Source: Methanosarcinales archaeon
Lineage (GTDB): Archaea; Halobacteriota; Syntropharchaeia; Alkanophagales; Methanospirareceae
NCBI GenBank assembly: GCA_003661125.1
Contig: QMVO01000042.1
Span: 1 to 10,228 of the forward strand
Reading direction: 5' to 3'
Length of the DNA: 10,228 nt
The notes beneath the pieces were generated by a model. It was not told the DNA's origin. It worked only from the letters and a program-made list of their open reading frames with translations, and searched no databases. The position numbers and the translations under genes are program-made. Below are positions 5,608 to 10,228 of this stretch, piece after piece (the first letter of the stretch is position 1; each line of letters opens with the position of its first letter).

Positions 5608-7071
5608 CCACTTTTTCCTTACCTCTGCATGCTTTTCTATCTCATCAATCAGCGGATGACCTTCCCAGTTGCTTTCATAGAGGAAAACGAATTTTGCCCT
5701 TCCATTATTCAATTTCAGCAATTTCAATACATTTTGCAATGCCACGGTCTTAGCTTCGTTATCTATTTCCGTTGGTATTTCAGACTGCCCCACTGGATAA
5801 CTCTCAGCCAGTTCAACTGGACAGGGACCAAACGGTGGTTTCACAAAAAATACGTGATCATAGTCTTCATTTTCGACATCTTTTCCCTTTGACCATGCTG
5901 TGGCGGTTATCAACACATTTCCTGACAATTTGAACCTGTTTAGCCTGTAAGAGTACCTCTTTACCTCAGGTCTGCCGGCAGAAGTTTCACCAAGGTAAAA
6001 GAAGGAACGTTTCGTAATAGGGTCGTATTTCTCGATCAGTGCTGAATATTTTGCCATTTGCTTCAATCCGCTCAGCAAAGCTGGGTATGCCCTGCATCTC
6101 CTCTCGCATAGCTCCCACAAGCTTCCCTCCGCTATACTCTGCTTTACTACTCGCATCTCCTCAAATGTAGCCCACAAGTTATGCGAAGCCAACAAATCCT
6201 TGCTTTCCTTTAGTTCGTTTATGCTGTAAGCAGAGCATACAGGACAAGAACATGGTAGATACCGCAAATCTTCCACTTTTATCGTCCCTTCACTCGTTAT
6301 ATATCTCTTCCCTCTTGCATATAACGCATAAGCTGCGGAATCAAAGAGATCACAGCCCAGAGCAACAGCTAAAGAGAAAAGCATAGGGTGACCGGCTCCG
6401 AAGAGGTGAACAGGAGCATTCAACGGCAAATTTGTTTTCGCTGAGATGATTATATCCACCAGTATATCAAATTTGTATGTTTCTAACAATGGCACTGCAC
6501 CCCCTATTGCATACATATCAAACCCTATTTCAGCCGCACGCTTTGCGCTCTCTTCCCTCAGGTCCGAAAAAGTGGAACCCTGCACAACCCCAGCAAGCAT
6601 TTTACCCTGAATTATGCTTCTTGCTTCTTTGAGTCTTCTCACTGTCTCCTCTAAATCCTCCTTTGCTTTCTGTCTCTTCTCGTATGGCGCCGTTGGGATA
6701 TCCAGAGGCACGCATACATCAGAACCAATACGCTGTTGAAAATCTAAGATTTCCCTATTACTCACCTCAACGTCTTTATACTCGTAGAGCTGGTAAGAGC
6801 CGGAATCAGTCATTATCGGCATTTCACAGCCCAAAAACGAATGAATACCTTTTTTAATGGCTTCCTCTCGTAACTCCTCTTTTCTGTAAATTATGTATGC
6901 ATTTGCAATGAGCATCTCAGCCCCATACCTCTTCATTTCCTCTGCCTTGATTGACATGAGATTCGGGTTTATCACAGGCATTATCGTTGGTGTCTCTACG
7001 TTCCCATGTGCCGTTCGAAGCTTTCCTGTTCTTCCCATCAAGTCCTTATGCAATATTTCAAACTCGGTCAT
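5599..7071 (-). CDS. tgtA: Archaeosine tRNA-guanine transglycosylase, catalytic chain lacking PUA
   Basis: This enzyme exchanges G15 of archaeal tRNAs for preQ0, the first step of archaeosine formation. The TIM-barrel domain contains the two catalytic aspartates, D89 in TDSGSYQLYEY and D244 in LFDSAAYALYARGKRY. The zinc site is C274, C276, C279 (PCSCPVC) and H297 (SHNLW). The substrate-binding VVQGS (162-166) and AIGGAVPLLETY (188-199) blocks are present. A C-terminal region (about 345-490) includes FFVKPPFGPCPVELAESYP and ends in a helical stretch, but there is no PUA domain; that module is encoded by the convergent gene. I set the start at ATG 7071 (490 aa, MTEFEI) because family members begin there. 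An in-frame ATG at 7092 adds seven residues and cannot be excluded. No SD precedes either start. Confidence 0.96.
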   Translation of the reverse strand: MTEFEILHKDLMGRTGKLRTAHGNVETPTIMPVINPNLMSIKAEEMKRYGAEMLIANAYIIYRKEELREEAIKKGIHSFLGCEMPIMTDSGSYQLYEYKDVEVSNREILDFQQRIGSDVCVPLDIPTAPYEKRQKAKEDLEETVRRLKEARSIIQGKMLAGVVQGSTFSDLREESAKRAAEIGFDMYAIGGAVPLLETYKFDILVDIIISAKTNLPLNAPVHLFGAGHPMLFSLAVALGCDLFDSAAYALYARGKRYITSEGTIKVEDLRYLPCSCPVCSAYSINELKESKDLLASHNLWATFEEMRVVKQSIAEGSLWELCERRCRAYPALLSGLKQMAKYSALIEKYDPITKRSFFYLGETSAGRPEVKRYSYRLNRFKLSGNVLITATAWSKGKDVENEDYDHVFFVKPPFGPCPVELAESYPVGQSEIPTEIDNEAKTVALQNVLKLLKLNNGRAKFVFLYESNWEGHPLIDEIEKHAEVRKKWLS

Positions 7072-7190
7072 AGTACAATCCGATAAGGTCATTTATTCCA
7101 TGTTTGTTTAAAAACCTATGTAGATATCTTTATATTCGTTAAAAACCGGCAGGTTTTATATAATATAAAGATATATTTTAAGAAAGGTTG
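7072..7190. promoter_or_regulatory. Divergent tgtA-iscU promoter with nested dyad
   Basis: A perfect 13-bp inverted repeat, ATATCTTTATATT at 7124-7136 and AATATAAAGATAT at 7162-7174, flanks an inner 6-bp repeat AAAACC (7142-7147) and GGTTTT (7152-7157). Both share a centre near 7149, giving a dyad of about 51 bp. Each outer arm contains an AATATAAA box facing one of the two divergent genes at a distance suitable for a TATA element. The inner GC-containing repeat looks like a protein-binding site. The downstream Lrp-family gene is a natural candidate regulator, but this is inferred. Confidence 0.5.
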
Positions 7191-7604
7191 ATGGATATGT
7201 CGGGTAAAGAAGACATAAAAAACTTGCTAAAGAGATCTGGATATTCAAGTACGGCGATAGAATACTTCATTGAGAAAGTGAACGTAGGAAAAATAGAGGA
7301 TCACGACGCTTATTTTGTTTATACCGGTCCGTGTGGGGACACAATGGAGATTTTCTTGACCATCGAGCCGGGGTCAAAAGTGATAAAAGATGCAAAATTT
7401 CAAGCAATTGGGTGTGCAGGCGCCTTTGCCTCCGGGTCCGCCATCACCGAGATGATAAAGGGGAAGACGGTGGAGGAAGCGAAGAAAATAGAAGAGGAAG
7501 ATATAATAGATTGGCTTGGTGATATACCAAAGCAGAAGATTCATTGCGTTTGTTTAGCAAAAAAGACGTTGAAATTCGCTCTTGATGAATATAAAGGAGG
7601 ATAA
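7191..7604 (+). CDS. U-type Fe-S cluster scaffold (IscU/NifU N-terminal-like)
   Basis: This 137-residue scaffold protein assembles Fe-S clusters before transfer to apoproteins. The three cluster-ligand cysteines are present: C48 in PCGDTM, C75 in GCAGAFASGSAI and C119 in HCVCLAKKTL, with the partner H118 and the assembly aspartate D50. GKTVEEA (91-97) is also typical. An extra cysteine, C121, sits two residues after the third ligand. No cysteine desulfurase or SufBC gene lies next to it in this window, so its sulfur donor must be elsewhere. The start could be ATG 7191, ATG 7197 or the TTG at 7188; AAGG at 7184-7187 with the nearby TATA elements favours one of the two ATGs. The next gene is three bases downstream and shares its transcript. 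Confidence 0.92.
   Translation: MDMSGKEDIKNLLKRSGYSSTAIEYFIEKVNVGKIEDHDAYFVYTGPCGDTMEIFLTIEPGSKVIKDAKFQAIGCAGAFASGSAITEMIKGKTVEEAKKIEEEDIIDWLGDIPKQKIHCVCLAKKTLKFALDEYKGG
7594..7600 (+). promoter_or_regulatory. SD of the Lrp gene inside the iscU end
   Basis: AAGGAGG, a strong archaeal Shine-Dalgarno, is built into the last codons (Lys-Gly-Gly) of the scaffold gene and lies seven bases before the ATG at 7608. This supports translation of the regulator from the same mRNA and fixes its start. Confidence 0.8.
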
Positions 7605-7607
7605 AAA

Positions 7608-8048
7608 ATGGATGATTTAGATAAGAAGATATTGAGAGAACTGCAGTTGGATTCTCGCAATTCTTTCACGAAGATGGCGCGCAAAATAGGTGTAAGCACT
7701 GCAACGGTAAGCGATAGAGTGAGAAAACTAACGGAAAGAGGCATTATCTGCGGTTATACCGCGATTCTCAATACCTCTGAACTCGGCATGGTCACGTTAA
7801 TCACGAAGATAAAAATCAGACCTGGATATGGTATAGAAGAGGTGGGGAAAGAGATAGCGAAACTGGATGAAAGTTGCTGCGTTCATCACGTAACCGGTGA
7901 TTTTGACCTGTTAGTCATCTCTAAATGCTCAGGTCATGAGAAATGTGGAATTGTGATCGAGAAAGAGAAGAAGATAGAGGGCGTGGAAAGTGTGGATGCA
8001 GAACTCGTGCTTAAGACGATGAAGGAAGAGCTTAAAGTTAGCTTGTAA
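7608..8048 (+). CDS. Lrp/AsnC-family transcription regulator, cysteine-rich
   Basis: This 146-residue feast/famine DNA-binding regulator has an N-terminal winged helix-turn-helix (about 1-50) containing MARKIGVSTATVSDRVRKL (23-41) as the recognition region. The C-terminal RAM/ligand domain runs from about 64 to 140, with the family core VTGDFDLLVI at 95-104. Lrp proteins form dimers and octamers and often sense amino acids. Unusual here is a cluster of potential metal or redox ligands: C90, C91, H93, H94, C107, H110 and C113, plus C48. The gene is co-transcribed with the Fe-S scaffold gene (three-base gap, SD inside the scaffold gene). Possible targets are its own operon and the dyad at 7124-7174. 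Family assignment is firm; the sensed signal is not known. Confidence 0.95.
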   Translation: MDDLDKKILRELQLDSRNSFTKMARKIGVSTATVSDRVRKLTERGIICGYTAILNTSELGMVTLITKIKIRPGYGIEEVGKEIAKLDESCCVHHVTGDFDLLVISKCSGHEKCGIVIEKEKKIEGVESVDAELVLKTMKEELKVSL

Positions 8049-8073
8049 ATAAAAAATCGAAAAACATTTAAAT

Positions 8074-8097
8074 AGCAAAAAATTTTATTCTTTTGCT
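8074..8097 (+). terminator. Hairpin with T-rich loop after the Lrp gene
   Basis: AGCAAAA (8074-8080) and TTTTGCT (8091-8097) form a perfect 7-bp stem around a 10-base T-rich loop, 25 bases after the Lrp stop. The T-rich run at about 8083-8094 could end transcription in the archaeal way. The stretch also overlaps the expected start of transcription of the next gene, served by a TATA-like CATTTAAATAG at about 8065-8075. Whether it acts as terminator or leader structure is not resolved. Confidence 0.3.
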
Positions 8098-8107
8098 GTC
8101 GCATTCT

Positions 8108-8464
8108 ATGTTAGAAGAAGAGGAAGAGAAAGGGGAAAAAGTACCATTAGCCTTTTTGAAAACAGTAAGCGATTTTTATAAGGAGAGTGACACGGTTTTT
8201 AAAGAATTTGATACAATACGAGACCATTATTCAAAAGGCGCTGATATTATGGAAGACTTAAAAGGATTTAGAAGCAAAAGACCTGGCATTTTTGGGCTGA
8301 TTTACGACATCTTTCATAAAGAGGTGGAGCTTGAGGATAAGCTTGAGAGGGCAGGGATAGAGAAAGAAAAGAGGGATAAGATAATTGAGTTTAAGGAGCG
8401 CTTCTCTGATTTAGCAGATGAAATAGACATACTTGTTCTTGGAGAATTAGGATTAGGTGGATAA
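8108..8464 (+). CDS. Small charged protein of unknown function, 118 aa
   Basis: I do not recognise this protein. It is rich in Glu, Lys and Asp, and almost entirely predicted helical. It starts with a strongly acidic run of glutamates, has a basic-hydrophobic middle (about 55-70, KRPGIFGLIYDIF-like), and continues with a heptad-like charged helix (about 72-110) that could form a coiled coil. There is no signal peptide or membrane segment. I chose ATG 8108 over an in-frame TTG at 8093, because a TATA-like box centred near 8068 would put the transcript start at about 8094. No SD is seen, fitting a short-leader message. It ends 17 bp from the converging coaE gene. Nothing in the context assigns a role. 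Confidence 0.65.
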   Translation: MLEEEEEKGEKVPLAFLKTVSDFYKESDTVFKEFDTIRDHYSKGADIMEDLKGFRSKRPGIFGLIYDIFHKEVELEDKLERAGIEKEKRDKIIEFKERFSDLADEIDILVLGELGLGG

Positions 8465-8481
8465 TCATAGAAAATCGGGAT

Positions 8482-9090
8482 TCAAGAAGAAACTGCCTCA
8501 AACACCTTTCTAACCTGCTTCTCTGTTTCTTCTCGCGGACCTTCATTATTTATGACAAAATCAGCGAATTTCAGCTTCTCTTTCAGGGGCATTTGTATCC
8601 CTATCATTTTTTTTGCTTCTTCCTTCGTTATACCTTCTCGTTCCATCACCCTTCTTATTTGCGTCTCCTCACGTACATAGACAACAATTACCTTATCGAA
8701 TTCAAATTTTTTTTGCAGTCCCGTCTCTATTAATAGCGGGACATCAATAACTACAAGCACGTTTGGATTTGCCTCTATTTTCTCTATCGCCTCCATCCTT
8801 TCCATACACCTCATCCACACTTCAGGGTGTATTATCCGTTCTAAAATCTTGCGCTGCTCGGAATCGCGGAATACTATATCTCGTAGCTTCTTCCGGTCTA
8901 TCTCTAAATTATTCCTTACTATACCCGTACCAAAGAAATTCACTATCTCCCACCATGCTTTTGAACATGGTCTTATAACTTCTCTGCTTAATACATCACA
9001 GTCTATCCCGTAAGCGCCGAGGTTCATAAATGTACTTAATACGAGACTCTTTCCACTTGCTACTCCACCGGTGATGCCCACGACTCGCAT
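8482..9090 (-). CDS. coaE: Dephospho-CoA kinase, bacterial type
   Basis: This enzyme phosphorylates the 3'-hydroxyl of dephospho-CoA, the last step of coenzyme A synthesis. The 202-residue length is typical for CoaE. The P-loop is GGVASGKS at 8-15. The substrate-binding aspartate D32 lies in GIDCDVLSREV. HPEVW is at 88-92, and the family block IDVPLLIETGLQ is at 115-126. The lid and C-terminal region shows REGITKEEA (151-159), QMPLKEK (166-172), then ADFVINN (176-182). These are hallmarks of the bacterial CoaE family. Most archaea studied use an unrelated GTP-dependent enzyme (DUF359 family), so this gene suggests lateral acquisition. It lies seven bases downstream of an AT-rich hairpin and 18 bp after the DUF5678 gene on the same strand, so the two may be co-transcribed. 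Confidence 0.92.
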   Translation of the reverse strand: MRVVGITGGVASGKSLVLSTFMNLGAYGIDCDVLSREVIRPCSKAWWEIVNFFGTGIVRNNLEIDRKKLRDIVFRDSEQRKILERIIHPEVWMRCMERMEAIEKIEANPNVLVVIDVPLLIETGLQKKFEFDKVIVVYVREETQIRRVMEREGITKEEAKKMIGIQMPLKEKLKFADFVINNEGPREETEKQVRKVFEAVSS

Positions 9091-9097
9091 CTCTACT

Positions 9098-9120
9098 AAA
9101 ACTTTTTTCTAAAAAGTTTT
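9098..9120 (-). repeat. 10-bp perfect palindrome between DUF5678 gene and coaE
   Basis: AAAACTTTTT (9098-9107) and AAAAAGTTTT (9111-9120) form a perfect inverted repeat with a three-base loop. It overlaps the last codons and stop (9109-9111) of the DUF5678 gene and ends seven bases before the coaE start. With one G-C pair the RNA hairpin would be weak. It could be a U-rich termination signal, or a binding or promoter site for coaE. Confidence 0.4.
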
Positions 9121-9303
9121 ATCAAAAAATAATAGTAAAGTTGGATTCGACACTGGGTATTCCTTTTTTGCTTTATCATAAGCTTCCTTCGCGGAGTCCC
9201 CGAAACCTATGACCTTCCTTTTCCAAATTGCAACATGCTTTCCTTTATACTCTTCAAGCTCTTTTGGACTTCCAATAAAATCTTCATCCACGCTTTCTGT
9301 CAT
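9109..9303 (-). CDS. DUF5678 family small protein
   Basis: This 64-residue protein fits the DUF5678 pattern common in archaea. EYKGKHVAIWKRKVIGFGDS (18-37) is followed by AKEAYDKAKKEYP (38-50), then NPTLLLFF (53-60). Such proteins are typically a short beta-hairpin, a helix and a strand, and have no established biochemical role; in other genomes they often sit near small protease-like genes. There is no membrane segment. Start ATG 9303 has no clear SD, and AT-rich TATA candidates lie at about 9352-9367 and 9380-9390 on the minus strand. The gene is upstream of coaE and downstream of the C39-like gene on the same strand, though a T run at 9394-9401 probably separates it from the latter. Confidence 0.8.
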   Translation of the reverse strand: MTESVDEDFIGSPKELEEYKGKHVAIWKRKVIGFGDSAKEAYDKAKKEYPVSNPTLLLFFDKTF

Positions 9304-9469
9304 TTAACCATCAATACTTCATATGGGTTCATAAACATAGCTTTTTCCGCTTGTAAATAAAATACTTTTTGGGTATTGCATTTATATCAGCACAAAAAAA
9401 AGAAGAAAGAAGAGAGCTTTTTAAGTTGGAAACTCTACTTCCTCAACTATTTTCTTTATTTTTGGCTTG
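9304..9469 (-). other. Intergenic region with T8 termination run
   Basis: These 166 bp hold no gene. Read on the minus strand, a run of eight T (9401-9394) follows the stop of the C39-like gene by about 70 bases, within a pyrimidine-rich tract, and is a plausible U-tract terminator. Next come TATA-like candidates for the DUF5678 gene at about 9380-9390 and 9352-9367. Confidence 0.4.
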
Positions 9470-10228
9470 CTAACCACAGAGTATATCGCTGTGGAATCTG
9501 CTATCGATCTCACGAGCCCAGCCCCCACTCGCGCAGCTACTTTCCGAGTGCCCGTAAAGAATCATACCGGAAAGAACAGCGGCACCTTCTGATAGTGCAT
9601 CGGGTGTGAGGCGTATCCTTTTCCACCGCATGGGCTTACTATAGAATGGGCGACCCCAACCATCCAAAGGATCGGCAGTGTAGATGTAGAAACCATCGCC
9701 ACGCTCCCAGTAACCGATGAGGGCATTGTAATGCCCGCCATTCTCCACTGCGAGCACAAGGGGAATGTCATGATCGATGAAACCCTTGATCACCGCTTTG
9801 AGATGGTCAAAGTTCTCAAAATTCCCACCACTGCCTAATGTTGTCCCTAATCCTCGTGCGTCCTCCACACCATGGCTGTATTTATTTACCACATAAGATA
9901 ATCTACCGAATCCGACTCCAGGGCAGCACTCTAGCCATTTCTGGACCCTGCCCGTTGCAGTCCCCGTGGCAGGATTCCAAACGACATGTCCAATGTTGTA
10001 TTGGATCTCATAGAAAGAGCCTGTACGGGTTCCGTCTGACGTGTTAAGGCGACCATTTCCATCCATGAAGTTGCTGAGATCCCAAACCCAGCTATTATTA
10101 TCTTCGCGCGCTTTGTGGAACGCTTCATACATAATGTGTTCCATAGAAAGAAGATAGCCAACATCTACCGCTCTCCCTGCACCCCATTCTGACATATGTA
10201 CTGGATTAGCCGGTTCATCTAAGTCGCG
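9470..10228 (-). CDS. C39-like cysteine peptidase family protein, N-terminus outside window
   Basis: The frame is open to the right edge, so the gene starts outside the window: eleven sense codons (RDLDEPANPVH) precede the first methionine at 10195. Numbered from that Met, residues 133-190 look like the end of a papain/C39-like fold. IPLVLAVENGGHYNALIGYW (144-163) carries the likely catalytic His155, followed by a strand (GFYIYTADP) and Asp175 or Asp178. The cysteine nucleophile would lie upstream, outside the window. The Trp-, Tyr-, Asn- and Gly-rich composition suggests an extracellular protein, but no signal peptide can be seen. Hand-counted GC of 9601-10200 is 296/600, against 97/240 in coaE at 8641-8880, hinting at a different origin. 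The family call is moderate; that this is a real gene is secure. Confidence 0.6.
   Translation of the reverse strand, partial: RDLDEPANPVHMSEWGAGRAVDVGYLLSMEHIMYEAFHKAREDNNSWVWDLSNFMDGNGRLNTSDGTRTGSFYEIQYNIGHVVWNPATGTATGRVQKWLECCPGVGFGRLSYVVNKYSHGVEDARGLGTTLGSGGNFENFDHLKAVIKGFIDHDIPLVLAVENGGHYNALIGYWERGDGFYIYTADPLDGWGRPFYSKPMRWKRIRLTPDALSEGAAVLSGMILYGHSESSCASGGWAREIDSRFHSDILCG

Noticed and set aside
9376..9609. Plus-strand 77-aa ORF
   Set aside because: It lies largely antisense to the C39-like gene and starts in a low-complexity lysine run; it has no SD and an implausible composition.
1..10228. CRISPR arrays, insertion sequences, prophage genes or a defence island
   Set aside because: No regularly spaced repeats, transposase-like or integrase-like ORF, or terminal inverted repeats were found; the genes are mostly housekeeping.

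Overview
The window is a compact stretch of archaeal chromosome, most likely euryarchaeal. The evidence is an archaeal RNase P protein (Rnp4/Rpp21), an archaeosine-type tRNA-guanine transglycosylase (TgtA) with its PUA module, an intron-less type II tRNA-Ser without encoded CCA, several starts with little or no leader, TATA-like boxes at typical archaeal distances, and an archaeal DUF5678 protein. The TgtA catalytic chain and the prenyltransferase resemble those of methanogen/ANME-type lineages, but I cannot fix the taxon from this sequence alone. No phage, insertion sequence, CRISPR array or rRNA was seen.

Layout. 1-146 is the upstream region of glnA, with an inverted repeat and a good Shine-Dalgarno (SD). 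147-1484 encodes type I glutamine synthetase. 1550-1834 (minus) is a two-cluster ferredoxin. 1887-1972 is tRNA-Ser(GCT), followed after only two bases by a divergent cis-prenyltransferase gene (1975-2700). That gene meets an unrecognised 273-aa gene (2702-3523, minus) tail to tail. 3639-4772 is an aspartate-aminotransferase-like PLP enzyme whose 3' end overlaps rnp4 (minus) by 100 bp. rnp4 is divergent from a stand-alone PUA-domain gene (5134-5607), which meets the TgtA catalytic gene (minus, 5599-7071) tail to tail. The tgtA-iscU intergenic region carries a nested dyad. Downstream lie a U-type Fe-S scaffold gene and a cysteine-rich Lrp/AsnC regulator in one operon, then a small charged orphan protein. 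The minus strand then carries a bacterial-type dephospho-CoA kinase, a DUF5678 protein and the 3' part of a probable C39-like secreted peptidase that runs off the right edge.

How the genes relate. Three themes recur: nitrogen and amino acid metabolism (glnA, the aminotransferase, an Lrp regulator); tRNA maturation (RNase P protein, TgtA and its PUA partner, a tRNA whose G15 is a plausible archaeosine site); and Fe-S or redox biology (ferredoxin, scaffold, cysteine-rich Lrp). Most of the content is housekeeping. The items most worth a second look are the transglycosylase split into two convergent genes, the tRNA-mRNA junction that could yield a leaderless message, the cis-prenyltransferase that has lost its main catalytic motifs, the nested dyad between tgtA and iscU, and the cysteine-rich Lrp beside the scaffold. 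I see no clearly new multi-gene defence or mobile system.
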